Origin: Cervus elaphus
Lineage: Eukaryota > Chordata > Mammalia > Artiodactyla > Cervidae
Direction of reading: 5' to 3'
DNA length: 64,000 bases
Assembly: GCF_910594005.1 (NCBI RefSeq)
Contig: NC_057815.1
Location: 66,788,052-66,852,051, forward strand
In this document: piece after piece, positions 41,546-52,999 of the stretch
How the letters are laid out: the number at the start of each line of letters is the position of its first letter
How positions within the stretch are numbered: the first letter of the stretch is position 1
Notes under the pieces: model-generated
The model's database searches: none
Seen by the model: only the letters and a program-made list of their open reading frames with translations
Told to the model about the DNA's origin: nothing
Translations under genes and position numbers: made by a program

Positions 41546-42399
41546 AAAAAATTAAAAAAAATAAAAAAGCAACACCAGCCTTGAAAGAACCTAGCAAACT
41601 TTATAGCTCAATACAATCCTGTAGCATTTATAAGAAGGAAAATCAGAGTATCTTCAAAATAAACTAAAAAAATTTAAACTAAAAATAGCATTGCTGGTTA
41701 GCCATCCTAGGAAATAAACAACTACTTTTCCAAAGAACTACAGGAAGAGTTAAAAGGAAGAAATCTAGGTTCTGGTTTTACCATGACTTAAACAAGTCCT
41801 CTAACATCTTTGTGTCAGCTTCTGAAGGTATCTAAGGATTCTATAATTCTGTGACCAAAAAGAGAAATGAAACCCTGTACTGAAACAGTTGGAATTTAAA
41901 TTTGCCAGAGTCCCTTGCCTGAAGAGGCTGAGTAGATCACAGGCCAGCTCTGCAGATATCTAGTTTATTGGTCCATAAAACATTTTTTTACTGGCCAGCC
42001 CTCCTTCTTGGCATATACCAAAGAAACAGCAAATAATAGCCTGATCACATCTCCTTAAAGACCTTTGACAAACCCTCCTTGATCTTATATACAAAACACT
42101 AGACCCGGAAATACATGCTACTGGAAGTTGTGAACCATTAACTCAGCCTTTGTACCCCCACTTTCTCTACAGAGAGCAACTTGGAACAACAAAATCAGGA
42201 CCACAGCACGGGAAAGAAACTCTCAGAGAGAACAACTCCATAGCTGTGTCTGCAAAAATGATGGTAGGAGAAAGAAAATCAGCAGAGCAAAGCAAGTGAA
42301 AAGGAAATGGTAAGAGCTCCCTAAGGAAAGAACTAATCAATGAATATTTATTAAGCCCCGACCCATCCCACAGGAATTATGGTACCCTCAGGGATCTTT
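41546..42399. other. Mostly unassigned DNA with a MIR trace
   Basis: A weak plus-strand MIR-like patch lies at 41760-41865 ('ggttctggttttaccatgac'). The rest shows no recognisable repeat or gene. Confidence 0.4.
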
Positions 42400-42718
42400 T
42401 CTCTCAGATCTCCTAAGAATAGTCATAGCCATTTACTTAGCACTTCCATTTACCTGCATTCCATTTATATTAGCCAGTTTCTTTCTCAAACCAAATCTGT
42501 TACTGAGGAATTACTGCCTCCATTTCACAGAAAATTGAGGCTCACAGAAATTCACTTACCCAAAATGGTAGATTGGTACTATTGTTGTTATTATGTACTA
42601 CTATTCTCATTTTAATGATGAGGAAACTGAGGCTCAGACAGTATAAAGAACTATTAAGTTATTAAGTAGAAGAATAGGGTTTTGCCAGGTGACTCTGTTT
42701 TTAAAGCCCCTACTAATT
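42400..42718 (-). mobile_element. MIR-type SINE sequence, two overlapping segments
   Basis: 'ctgcctccatttcacagaaa' at about 42511 and 'cattttaatgatgaggaaac' at about 42608 are both the same reverse-strand MIR segment. Two MIR copies therefore lie side by side. Confidence 0.6.
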
Positions 42719-43764
42719 CCATTACATCCCCTTTCTTGTTTGATGCTAAACCACGAAAGATTTCAACTCTATTGAGTATGCAGTTAAAAATAAATGACAT
42801 GTACAGACTCCTTCAGTTCCTTCCAAAGAATAAATGTCATCATTTCTGAAAAGCAGTTAAGCAGCAGCCCTCACTGCCAAGAAAGTCAAAGGGGAATCCT
42901 AAGATCCCCTAGTCAATGGAAGTACCAAAAGACATCAAGGATAGGTGACATTGGTCCAAGGGCTTCTCGCTGTCATGATGAAATCACACTCCTATGTCAA
43001 CCAATCTCAGTGGGCATCCCAATGGATAATCACAAAATAACCAGCAGAATAATTTGATAAGCAAATCCTGACATCACTGGCTTCTTCCAATTCTTTTAAT
43101 GGAAAGCTTTTCTTGTAACAGTGTCTCTCCCAGGCTATGAGCAATACTTTGACCCTTCAAGCAGTGAGACTGGCATCAGGGTCCTCAGCTCTGCCTGACT
43201 GATGACCTGAGAAAGAACATCTGACTCTCAAGCCTAAGTAACTTACCTAAAGGATTTGTGTGTGCTGGCCCAGAAGCAAGAAACACACCAGCCTCATAAA
43301 TTTTGCTTCCTCATAATAAATTGGTCTATCTAGTTTTAGGTCTCAGAAAAGGGAAGAAACCTAGAAGAGCAAGAGAAAAGAAGCTTTATGTTTCAGGGAA
43401 TGTATCAGAACTCTTCTGTAAACTTTTAGTGTGGGATTTTAAAAAAAAAAAAAAAAAGAAAAGAGGAAGGAGAAAGAATACCCTGCTGCCAGATAGTAAC
43501 TGCTTCACAAATCAGGTGTCTGAAGCACAAGTTCAAACTGGTTTATATAAAAGGCCAATTACTAGCAAACTTGATGATTGCAGCCTTGCAAGGATTGTTA
43601 TTTTGTTCTGTTGTTACTTGTCCAGCCCCAAACAGCCAGAAACAGAAATCAGTTTCACCGATTTCTATTGCTATCTGCTAACAAAAACTCTGTGCTTGCT
43701 CTCACATGCTGGAGAAGAGAGAGAGTACTGTCCTGATCAAGTTTTAGAACAGTCAAGCCTGGAC
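42719..43764. other. Unassigned, apparently single-copy DNA
   Basis: About 1 kb without recognised repeats except the A run at 43440-43457. The 154-codon frame at 43303-43767 crosses that A run as a lysine string and resembles no family, so I do not call it a gene. Confidence 0.4.
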
Positions 43765-43985
43765 TAGCTTTGCTAGTTACTAGCTGTATAACTTTGGTCA
43801 AGACCCTCAGCATCAGTTTCTCTATCTGTAAATGAGATTTTTTGGTGGGGGGCGGGGGGGTGCTGTGCGGCATGTGGGATCTTAGTTCCCCAACCAGGGA
43901 TCGAACTTGCAACCCCTGCAGCAGACTCATGGAGTCTTAACCACTGGACCATATAACGACAATAAAGCTTAGTCTCCTTTTTCTT
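43765..43985 (+). mobile_element. MIR SINE split by a CHR SINE
   Basis: 'gctagttactagctgtataa' and 'cagtttctctatctgtaaat' are plus-strand MIR up to about 43836, where the CHR SINE begins. The continuation to the right is short and uncertain. Confidence 0.6.
43838..43953 (-). mobile_element. CHR-type tRNA-Glu SINE
   Basis: 'catgtgggatcttagttccc', 'aaccagggatcgaacttgca' and 'gtcttaaccactggacc' are the reverse-strand SINE. A G-rich patch at 43848-43861 replaces the usual spot just before its A tail. Confidence 0.88.
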
Positions 43986-44056
43986 CTGAGGAATACACTT
44001 AAGTACAAAGTACCTAACTTAGATTTCAGATTGTCACCCTTTAGAAAACGGAATAT

Positions 44057-44415
44057 GTTTAATTTCATTGCTGTTGTTCAGTTGCTAAGTCGTGTCCGAC
44101 TCTTTGTGATCCCATGGACTGCAGCACACCAGGCCTGCCTGTCCTTCACTATCTCCTGGAGTTTGCTCAAACTCATGTCCATTGAGTCAGTGATGCCATC
44201 AAACCATCTCATCCTCTGTCACTCCTTCTCCTCCTGACCTCAGTCTTTCCCAGCATCAGGGTCTTTACCAATGAATCCAATCTTTGCATCAGGTAGCCAA
44301 AGTATCAGAGCTTCAGCATCAGTCCTTTCCAATGAATATTCAAGGTTGATTCCCTTTACGATGAACTGGTTTGATCTCCTTGCTATCCAAGGAACTTTCA
44401 AGAGTTTAATTTTAT
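44057..44415 (-). mobile_element. BovB LINE 3' end with target duplication
   Basis: Minus-strand BovB terminus at about 44069-44403 ('gtgatcccatggactgcagc' to 'gctatccaaggaactttcaa'). The duplication is gtttaatttcat at 44057-44068 and gtttaattttat at 44404-44415, with one difference. 5'-truncated to about 335 bases. Confidence 0.9.
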
Positions 44416-44609
44416 AGAATATATGAATATTATAAAAGCAGAATGTTTTCCCTGTCCTTACTCTAGTATCTAATGCAACTATGCACATGATAAGCACAAG
44501 ACAACAGCACTCAATAAGATTTGGATGTCTAGCCCCAATCCTTTTCAAGACAGTAAGACTGAAGTCAACCTAGAGCAATACATAATTTTCCCTGTATTAC
44601 GGAGACTTT

Positions 44610-44750
44610 CCTTTGTTCAAACAATATTTACTGAGCAACTCTTAGGTGCCAGGCCCCTTCCGGGTCAATGCAGATACAGAGACAAATAGGACAACTTTCC
44701 AGCCACTACCAAGCTCATGATGCAATGAGGAAGACAAATATCAAAACAGA
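44610..44750 (-). mobile_element. L2 LINE 3' end
   Basis: 'caaacaatatttactgagca', 'aggtgccaggccccttccgg' and 'aagctcatgatgcaatgagg' fit the reverse-strand L2. Confidence 0.7.
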
Positions 44751-44779
44751 TTATTACAATATAGAAATCGTTAATGTTT

Positions 44780-45305
44780 GCCTTTTAGCTCTAAATTGAT
44801 TCTTCACTGTCCTACTCAGTGACAGTGGACTGGACTTTGCAGACTACATTTCTCCTTTCCCAGCTGGTTCACATCAGATTCTGCCAATAGAAGGTACTGG
44901 AACAAGGCCACAAGGCTAACAGAGAAAGAAGCGGCTTTTTCTAGTGTTTGGTTTTTCTCTTCGGCAGCAAGCAGATCAGCACACAGAGGGCCATGGCAGA
45001 TTTCAAGACAGTAGCTCTCCAGGTTCTGAGGCAAGCAAGCGCCAGACAATTTCTTCTCTACAGCAATAAGCAGCATATTCCTATGACTGCATTCCATATA
45101 TTCCCCTCAGAGTCTTGGCCTGTGGAGCTCTCTTTCCTTAAGCTTTTAAGTTCCCTCCTTGTTTGCTTTTCCCTCAGCCCTAAGGATGGTACTCTTAGTA
45201 GTTCACTACTTTTTACCTACTTAACAATTCTTTATATTAAAATTTACCCATTCAAATTGGTGGTGTGACTTCTATCATTTCAACCGAGCCCTGACTGCTA
45301 TAAGG
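44780..45305 (+). mobile_element. Unclassified old interspersed repeat
   Basis: 'tcctttcccagctggttcac', 'gattctgccaatagaaggta', 'ttttccctcagccctaagga' and the closing 'gagccctgactgctat' resemble an old mammalian repeat that I have seen but cannot name. Frames at 44816-45097 (minus) and 44948-45268 (plus) have no protein resemblance. Confidence 0.35.
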
Positions 45306-45329
45306 AGAAATGCTATGATACTCACCACG

Positions 45330-45445
45330 GAGTCCAGCCTCTACATTTTACAGATAAGAAAACTATAGTTTCAAAGGTTGAAAGTAATCTGCTCAAGCTC
45401 ACACAGTGGTAGAACTGAAACTAGAACTCCTGTATCCTGACTCTC
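45330..45445 (-). mobile_element. MIR SINE
   Basis: 'ctacattttacagataagaa', 'aagctcacacagtggtagaa' and 'ctagaactcctgtatcctga' in reverse-strand MIR order. Confidence 0.75.
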
Positions 45446-45454
45446 AATAAATAA

Positions 45455-46130
45455 CAAACATGTATCAAATACTTCTGTGTCTAGGCTCTATGTTGGCTGT
45501 TGAAAACACAAGAGATGAACTATAACAAATCCTTGCTCTCAGATGGCCCACTATCTGGTCAGGGAGACAGGCACTAAAAACAGAGAGCACTCTAGGGAGG
45601 GGTGATAAGCACTAAGACAAAAAGCATAGAAATTACTAGATCTTCGAGGCTAGTAAAAGATGTGTCCTAGGTGGTCTCATTTTACCACATTTTACTCTCT
45701 AAGCTGGATTCCTGAACTGAATGGAAAGTTAACTTGAAAATAAATCTATAATCAAGGCTCAAGAAATGCAAGTAACCAAACAATAAACATCCATTCTGGG
45801 CATACTCAGAAATATCACTAATGGCAAATTCTTCTAGAAACAAATTAAGGATGAACATCTGTCAGTATTAAGTTAGGAGGGTACCTCACTGGCTTTTAAA
45901 GGGCAACAGGATTCAGAGAGGTATCAGGTATCAGCCTGGAAAGACTTTTTAGAGGAGAGTGTAATTTATACTAAGCAAGCTCTGAAGAAAGGTGAGCGAG
46001 ACTAGAGAGGAGATATAGACTGCTTCAGAGAACACTTGCATAGCAGGAAGGATACACCTATGGTGAGCAGATGCTGGCACAGCATAATAGACAGAAGGGG
46101 GCCTTGAGAGCCCTAGACCAGAGAAGAGGT
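45455..46130 (-). mobile_element. L2 LINE, interrupted fragments
   Basis: 45455-45660 ('tatgttggctgttgaaaaca', 'ctggtcagggagacaggcac', 'gtgataagcactaagac') and 45890-46130 ('ggaaagactttttagaggag', 'ggccttgagagccctagacc') follow reverse-strand L2. The section between them is not recognised. Confidence 0.55.
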
Positions 46131-46149
46131 CTGGTTTATGTTACTTTCT

Positions 46150-46585
46150 TGTTTGAGTTGAATCAAGTTGCCTGCTGCTTCCCTCAAAACAACAAGCTCT
46201 TTCACCTTTCTGGGATTTTTGCACATACTGTTCCCTCTGCCTACAGTGCTCTTCATTTCATGTCTATCTAAAGATCTGGCCTTCCTGCAAGATACAAATC
46301 AATCACCTTCACGGTAAAGTTTTCTCCAGTTTTCCCCTGTTTTTCCCAGTTTTTCTCCAGTTTCTACAGTTTCTCCCTGTACCCTTGATCTGAGCAGAAT
46401 GACTCATTCCCTGACAAGCACCTGTATATCTCTCAATTATAGCATTCTTACACATAATGTAATTATTTGTGTATCCCTTTCCAATTAGACTATGAAACTC
46501 CTAAGCAAGATATTTCCCAGGATCTATTATTGTTCCTAGTAAGCAGGAGCTCAATAAAGGTACACAAAATTGTTCTACGAATTGT
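46150..46585 (+). mobile_element. L2 LINE 3' end
   Basis: 'ttttgcacatactgttccct', 'ctgcctacagtgctcttcat', 'tgacaagcacctgtatatct' and 'gcaggagctcaataaaggta' fit the plus-strand L2 3' half. A 'gttttcccctgtttttccca' patch at 46320-46378 is a short local duplication of TTTTCTCCAGTTT units. Confidence 0.75.
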
Positions 46586-46955
46586 CTACACAAGTTTAGC
46601 CTTCAAGCCCAAGAATGAATGGATCTTAGAGCCTTAACATTCCTTGATTCGTGATGGATTCCTGGAGTTCAGAACACTTCAGCTGTACTAGAAACTCAGT
46701 TCTTTCTCCTTGAGAGCTTAAGTATTTCCTTGTGCCAAACTGGCAATGCAACTGTGTGTCTTTAGGGCTTCCACTACAGGAATTAAAGCTTGTTGCAAGT
46801 CCAAACACTACAGTTCTTTAACGTCCTTTACATAAATTGGAAAAACAGACCAAGAACTCCAATCAGCTGAACTCTTCCCAGGGAAGACGACTTGGCTGTT
46901 TATTAACAGTTCAAACTACTGCTATCTAATACCCATGTGGCTAGCATATTTTCTC
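46586..46955. other. Unassigned DNA
   Basis: No repeat or gene recognised. Confidence 0.35.
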
Positions 46956-46959
46956 TTTT

Positions 46960-47190
46960 GGCAGCCCATTCATATTGGGGAGGAAGTTATCTGTTGCAAT
47001 CAGAGAGTAGGATTTAGAGTCAAAGGTAGAGAATAAGGCCAGCTCTGCCACTCTCTTTTGCTAAGTGACCTTGGACAAGTCATTTAATCTCACTGAGCTC
47101 CAATTTCCCCAGCTGGGAAATAGGAAAAAAATTACCTGTCCCACTGGGCTCCCATAAGGATCCAATGAGGACGACTCCTTATTGCACTGA
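46960..47190 (+). mobile_element. MIR SINE
   Basis: 'gccagctctgccactctctt', 'aagtgaccttggacaagtca', 'ctcactgagctccaatttcc' and 'aaggatccaatgaggacgac' in MIR order. Confidence 0.85.
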
Positions 47191-47857
47191 ACTCTAATCT
47201 AATCAATTAACCTTGTCTTTCTGGAACACACAGAGAACTAGGAAATAAGTTTAAAGAAAGCCTCTTCAGAACCAAAATAACTGCCTCTAATTCTTCACAC
47301 TTTATTACTGATACCAGCAGAGTTCCTGGAGCTTCATTCTTCCTTTAAAAACATCTAATAAACTCATAATGTGGGAGCACCACAGTTGAAGGCAGGGTTA
47401 CTATACTGAAAATAAGAATGTTAAATAAACTGAACATTGAGGGCCTACCCACAGCCTTTCTCCTCTGCTCAGCTTCCAGATCACAGGTATCCAGCGCTAT
47501 AACCTCGAGGAAAGAGACTAGAGGATCCTTCCAGAGAATCTGACCAGCACTAGTGGAAAGACCTAATGACACTGAAGTTGCTCCATGAACAGCCCAGGCA
47601 GATCACCATTAGGATGAGGTCCAAAATCAGTAAACTCCACCCAGGTATTTAAAATTTCCAACTAGCTTTTTAATAACTCCTTTTAAAATATGAACAGTCA
47701 AGGAGTGCCAGACATCTGGGGAAAACTCCAGCATGAAAAGCAGAATTCAGATCCTATTTATAGCGAAGAAATTTGAGGAGTCAAATGAAAAGTTGTTTGA
47801 AAGAAGCATAATAATTAGTTTATCTTGACCAAAGTTTGCCAGTGATTAAAACATCAA
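47191..47857. other. Unassigned, apparently single-copy DNA
   Basis: No repeat or gene recognised. The longest frame is 75 codons (47345-47572, minus) with no resemblance. Confidence 0.4.
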
Positions 47858-47980
47858 ATCAGGGAATTCCCTGGTGGAAGCTGTGCTTCTACTGAAGGGG
47901 GCCTGGGTTTGAACTCTGGTTGGGGAACTAAAGAGCCCACAAGCCATTTAGCACAGCTAAAAAAAAAAAAAAATCAGATG
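47858..47980 (+). mobile_element. CHR-type tRNA-Glu SINE
   Basis: 'gggaattccctggtggaagc' then 'ctggttggggaactaaagag' and an A run at 47960-47973. aaatcag precedes it and follows the A run, a probable short target duplication. Confidence 0.88.
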
Positions 47981-48329
47981 GACTTATGCCATCAAGCTGA
48001 TTAATAAACAGCTCCTTCCAAACTTAATGGTTCATTTTACTGATGGCTATTCATTTCATCAGGGACAAGAGGCATATAACAAAGTATTGATAGAATTTGC
48101 TAAGTCTGGCAAGGTGTAATATTGTATCTGCGTTTTATTTTTCTAATTCTAAAGATATCAGTTGTTGAATAGATCTACATAAAGACTGAGTATCGCAATG
48201 AAGGCACTAAAATAAAGAAATCAATGAATGGGTCATAAAAGTATTAAGAGACATCACTGATGCCTACTAATCACTGATACTACATGTTGTTAGACTTCTG
48301 TATGTACAAAATTCTAGATGAACCTAGAG
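47981..48329. other. Unassigned DNA
   Basis: No repeat or gene recognised. Confidence 0.35.
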
Positions 48330-48740
48330 GAGGGAAGTCTCCCATCCCATGGCACCTTACCTTTGAAAGTCAGGGAAGACTTCATGGAAAACCCAGTAGT
48401 TGAGAAGAGTTTTAAAGAAAGAGTAGAGATTGTCAAGTAAAACAGAAGAACAGGAAAAGAGTACAGCATAACAGAAAGACTATCTTGGGTCAGAACATAC
48501 ATAAGGGTGGGGGGTTAAGAAGCTGCAAATAATGCAGTGTCAGTACAGCAAAAGTAAGGGAAATAGGAGGAGGCAGGGATCAGATCAAGGAAGACCTAAC
48601 ATGTGACAGAAGGAGTTCAGACTAATCTGAAGGCAACTGGGAGCCAATGAAGAGTTTTAAGAGCAAATTAAGATGACTAGATTTTAATTTTGGAAAATAT
48701 CACCCTGATGATGATATAATAGATTTTAGAGGTGGAAACG
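48330..48740 (-). mobile_element. L2 LINE fragment
   Basis: 'gtcagggaagacttcatgga', 'ggatcagatcaaggaagacc', 'actgggagccaatgaagagt' and 'ggaaaatatcaccctgatga' follow inner L2 on the reverse strand. Confidence 0.7.
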
Positions 48741-49234
48741 GAAAGGCTGGTGGCTGCAACCTTCCCAGCTACGTACTGTTTCTAAAAGGCAGCTCTCATG
48801 CTTACAAACCCAGGTTCTGATCTCAGCTTACTGTGAAGCAGATTATTCTATCTCTGATACCAGTAGATACTAGAGACACTCTAAATGATCCCTCTGAGGA
48901 AACTAGCCTACCAAGGCCTCCACCACTAGGTTCTTTCTTTTTTTCTCCTAAAGTCCTCTTTAAAGGCACAAAGACTGTGTTAGCTTACACTGTATCAGAG
49001 TATGTCTCTCAACCTGGTTCTAAGGAAGGTACGCATGAACCCCAAGTCCCTACCTCCCAATTCCCAATGACTACAGCAATTTTCTGCCACTTCTCAGAGC
49101 TATATTAAACTAACACACATATAAACTAACATGTACACATGGACACACAATCATTCATATACATGTCTGGTTCTTCCATGTACACACTTCAGGGAAATGG
49201 GAGGAAAGATGGAAAGGAATATTTAACAAGCACC
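48741..49234. other. Unassigned DNA
   Basis: No repeat family recognised. The 91-codon frame at 48833-49108 has no resemblance. Confidence 0.35.
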
Positions 49235-49425
49235 AACTTAATGCTTGATTCTTTCCTCATTTCTTTCATTTAATGTCTCAGTACTCACTACAACCTTGAA
49301 CAAAGTACATATTTATATTCTCATTTTTAGAGATGAAGAAACCATGGCTCAAAGAGAATAAATGACTTACCCAAGATCACAGAGCAGGTATAAGGCAAAG
49401 CTGAGATTTGAAGCCACATGTCTAC
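49235..49425 (-). mobile_element. MIR SINE
   Basis: 'attctcatttttagagatga', 'gacttacccaagatcacaga' and 'caaagctgagatttgaagcc' in reverse-strand MIR order. Confidence 0.8.
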
Positions 49426-50375
49426 GGGTTTACCAAGGCATTTCTACCACCTCACTCTAGGTTTCTCTGTACCTTATTTATTCATTACTAAATCTCCACT
49501 TACTCAGTCGTTGAACTGCATTATACCAAGCCACTCACTGAACAGATCAATGATCTGGAAAAACAACCAAACAGAAGAACCAAGTACAAATGGAAAACTT
49601 GGGCAATAGACACAGTTACCAGAAAGAAAAGTGGGAAGAAAAAAAAGGAAAACAAAAAAGGAAATAAGCAGCAGCAGCAACACTGATTCCAACAAGCTCT
49701 TAAGAGCCCTAGCTGATACTAGCAAGTACAGATATAGCCAAAACTCATGTTGACAAATATCCATTTCTAAATTTTATCTCCTCCATAGCCAGCCCCAGCA
49801 GAGCACCCAATCAGGCACACATCACAAAATGAATTTCAATAAGCAGACGCAATCTCTCCCTGAGGCCTTCCCACTCTTATAGAACCACTAGAGAAAGCTT
49901 TTGTTCTCCATTTGAACAACTGTCTACAAGCCCTTGGCGGTAAAGGGAAATTGGATTTGAGAAGCAGATGGCTTGTCAAAGAGCCTAAAACCTAAGGTGA
50001 AAAGGAAGCAATTTACTAAAACCAAGCTTTCCAAAAGAGAAACCACATTCTCTACGGTGACAAAGAGTGCTGAAACAGTTATATGACTTGCCCTCCAAAC
50101 ACACTGTCCCCAAAGCACCTTGTAGCAGGGACAGAAGCTAAGACTAGCTCTAGCTGCACTGGTCCATAGATAATATCACAGGTTCATACTAACACCGTAG
50201 ATTTTTCTAAAAGCTAGAATCACTTGTTTGCAACATTAAGTGCTTGGTTATGGAGATTTCATTATAGAAAGATCTTGTTATGGAGAAAAGATTATATCAA
50301 TTAGATCCTCAATATAATAAGGAGAGAGAAGGAACTCAAACTTTGTCTAACTCAAAAGGTTAAACAAGATAATTT
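49426..50375. other. Unassigned, apparently single-copy DNA
   Basis: Close to 950 bases without recognised repeats. Frames up to 86 codons (49504-49764, minus) are leucine/phenylalanine-rich reflections of A-rich + strand sequence. Confidence 0.4.
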
Positions 50376-50379
50376 AAGT

Positions 50380-50450
50380 AAAGAGTCTAGAAATTGAGCT
50401 GGCACAAGGTAGACACTTAATCAGTGTTTGCTGGAATGAACTGAAGAAGA
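50380..50450 (+). mobile_element. L2 LINE 3' tail, short
   Basis: 'gagctggcacaaggtagaca' and 'tcagtgtttgctggaatgaa' resemble the last bases of L2. Confidence 0.4.
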
Positions 50451-50472
50451 GAAATTAGCATTAGTTTAGTAT

Positions 50473-50770
50473 CTTCTGATTAACACTACTACTACTACTA
50501 AGTCGCATCAGTCGTGTCCGACTCTGTGCGACTCCATAGATAGCAGCCCACCAGACTCCCCCGTCCCTGGGATTCTCCAGGCAAGGATACAGGAGTGGGT
50601 TGCCATTTCCCTCTCCAGTTCATGAAAGTGAAAAGCGAAAGTGAAGTCACTCAGTCGTGTCCAACTCCTTGCGACCCCATGGACTGTAGCCCAACCAGGC
50701 TCCTCCTTCCATGGGATTTCCCAGGCAAGAGTACTGGAGTGGGTTGCTATTGCCTTCTCCTTCTGATTAA
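50473..50770 (-). mobile_element. Bov-A2 SINE dimer with target duplication and (ACT)n
   Basis: Two Bov-A units with the 'aagtgaaaagcgaaagtgaa' linker occupy 50484-50759 in minus orientation. The tail is seen as (ACT)5 at 50486-50500. The perfect 11-base duplication cttctgattaa lies at 50473-50483 and 50760-50770. Layout is the same as the copy at 41031-41327. Confidence 0.94.
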
Positions 50771-50774
50771 TAAA

Positions 50775-50965
50775 AATGACCTAAACAGCTTTTGTATACT
50801 TCACCTCATTTAATCCATAAAACAATTCAGAACAAGTGTTATTATCCTCATATATATATAATATAATATACATGTTATATTTTATATACATAATAAGACA
50901 TTCAAAAAGATTAAGAAACTTGCTTGGTCTTGGTCATTTAGTTATTAAGGGACAAAAAGTTGGGA
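50775..50965 (-). mobile_element. MIR SINE with AT-rich expansion
   Basis: 'ttcacctcatttaatccata', 'aaaaagattaagaaacttgc' and 'ttggtcatttagttattaag' are reverse-strand MIR. An AT-rich block at 50850-50895 has expanded in the middle. Confidence 0.65.
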
Positions 50966-51064
50966 TTTGTTCATGGTATCAGAAAGTTACAAACTGAGCA
51001 AAAATAAATAAGCAATGCAATTCGTATTTGTTTTAAAGTTTTTCACTGCACAATAAAACAACTG

Positions 51065-51205
51065 GAGGTAAACAGTGGACTCAGAATTGGAATGACTGAG
51101 TTCTGGTCTTAACTGTGCCAAAGTGCTATGCAGTTTAAGTCTCTTCCCCTTTCTGGATTTTAATTTTCTCACCTAACTTAACAGTGGTACAACGTTTAAC
51201 TTAAA
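51065..51205 (+). mobile_element. MIR SINE
   Basis: 'gaatgactgagttctggtct', 'agtctcttcccctttctgga' and 'ttttaattttctcacctaac' in MIR order. Confidence 0.65.
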
Positions 51206-51960
51206 AATGAGTTATAAAAAAATAAAAAATAAATTAAAAAAAAAAGAGTTAAACTATCTTGAAATTCCAGGAATATCATATATACAATTGAGACTCTTTA
51301 CTGGACAAGAAAATTTCCCTTATTGTCCAGTGTTCACTCTGCTCTTCCTCTGGCTACATGCTTATCTCCATCTGTCCATCAGCCATTTGTAAGCCAGAAG
51401 CATCCTTTATGGTAGAGCTTACCACCTGTGCTGGATGCTTCATTAAGTGTAAAGCTGATACCATAGTTTGCTGGAAGCCTGGTGCACAAATGTTACCTGT
51501 AGATGAATAAATCATTCCAGTTGTGTTGGGTTGCAAGTGTAAGGGTAGCAGCTGTGGGTCTGAAAACAGATGGTCTTACAAGGATGGAGGACTTGGCTCC
51601 TACCTGATTCTCCTAAGGCAAGCAGGTTTGGGTCAGCAGGAAGCCTGGCTAGGAAGTGCTCAGTGATGAGGAAAGATGACAGAAATGCACATGCAAGTTT
51701 CTTTCCATAATAAATGAATATATTAGAGGCTGTAATTACCAGAATCCCAAACCCTTATTTTTATACCTATTCATCAACTTCTAAATCATTTTCTTTTCAG
51801 TCCAACACTCTTCCTCAATTTTTCAATACAAAGGTGAGTTCAGGGAGAGTGACTAGCAGAGCCCAGGCACAGGAACAGAACTTTAAGATCTGCTGACTAA
51901 ACCACTTGAAAAAAAAAACAGAAAAACAAACTGAACTTACCAGATGACAGTGAAACAGCT
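51206..51960. other. Unassigned DNA
   Basis: A-rich at 51218-51246, otherwise featureless to me. No frame over 61 codons. Confidence 0.35.
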
Positions 51961-51961
51961 G

Positions 51962-52168
51962 ACATAATAGAAGATGTGCAGTAAACATATATTTAACAAA
52001 GTAATGTGCCAGACAACATTCCAGGTATTGTACATACACTCTCTCATTTAATTCTCAATAGGCTATATTTTATTATCTCCATTTTGTATATAAGGAAATT
52101 AAAACTCAGAAAAGTCAAGGATTTTGCCTAATCACACAGTAAATTAAGTGACAGGAATCGGAAATGAC
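51962..52168 (-). mobile_element. MIR SINE
   Basis: 'ctctctcatttaattctcaa', 'tattatctccattttgtata' and 'attttgcctaatcacacagt' in reverse-strand MIR order. Confidence 0.78.
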
Positions 52169-52234
52169 TCACCAGGGCTTTAAATGATTTCAAAGCTCTA
52201 AGCATTTTGTTTGTCAACCTCTTGTCCAACGAAT

Positions 52235-52625
52235 AATGACCTTCTTGCTGCTCCTCAAACACATCTAGTTCACTCCCACCTGTGGACCTTTATGCCTGCT
52301 ATCCCCTCTATCTTCCTATTTCCTCATTGTTTTCTACTTTAGATCATTCATGGCTCTGCTCAAATGCCATCTCTTCAGAGAAGCTTTTCTTGATCATCCC
52401 CCCAACATATACTGTTCCCTTACTTTGCTTTATTTTTATTATGGCATTAACATTATATTATTTATTAGCTTATTTATCTGTTTACTGTCAGTCTCCTCCA
52501 CTAGAATGAAAGGTCTTTGAAGACAAAGACATTTTCTTGGTCACAACTGTATCCCCTGTGGATAGAACAGTAACTAGTACACTGCAGGTGCCAGTAAATA
52601 TTCAATCAATCAATGAATGAATTCT
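52235..52625 (+). mobile_element. L2 LINE 3' end
   Basis: 'tcatggctctgctcaaatgc', 'tcttcagagaagcttttctt', 'gaatgaaaggtctttgaaga', 'gatagaacagtaactagtac' and 'atcaatgaatgaatt' follow the L2 3' end for nearly 400 bases. Confidence 0.85.
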
Positions 52626-52669
52626 ATGTGATTGAAATCATAGAGCTCTAGAATGTTAGTGTAAAAAAA

Positions 52670-52885
52670 GTACTTGTTACATATTATAAGGAGCACAGAC
52701 TTTGTGATCAGGCAGATCTGGGTTCAAGTTTCTAACTGACTATGTGTGACTTTGGACAAGTCTCTAAACTTCTTTAACCTTCACATCTGTAAAATCGGTA
52801 TAAGTCCCATAGATCTATTATGATGATTAAATGCAATAAACACATGAAAATGCTTTGTACAAACTATAATGTGTTATATAAATAT
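52670..52885 (+). mobile_element. MIR SINE
   Basis: 'ggagcacagactttgtgatc', 'tctgggttcaagtttctaac', 'tgactttggacaagtctcta' and 'tgatgattaaatgcaataaa' in MIR order. Confidence 0.85.
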
Positions 52886-52999
52886 ATGGTGAGATATTAT
52901 TACAATGAGAAAAAGTTTAGAGACAATCTTGTCAAGCCTTTCACTTTAAAGATCACCCTAAGGCCCCCAAAACTGTCCAACAGTTATCTAGAACTAAAC

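Noticed and set aside
43303..43767. 154-codon open frame, + strand
   Set aside because: It crosses an A run read as a lysine string, has no family resemblance and no supported start or splice context. Chance frame.
41031..50770. CRISPR-like or regularly spaced repeats
   Set aside because: The repeated motifs (gtccgactct, ccatggactg and similar) are scattered SINE copies in both orientations without regular spacing.
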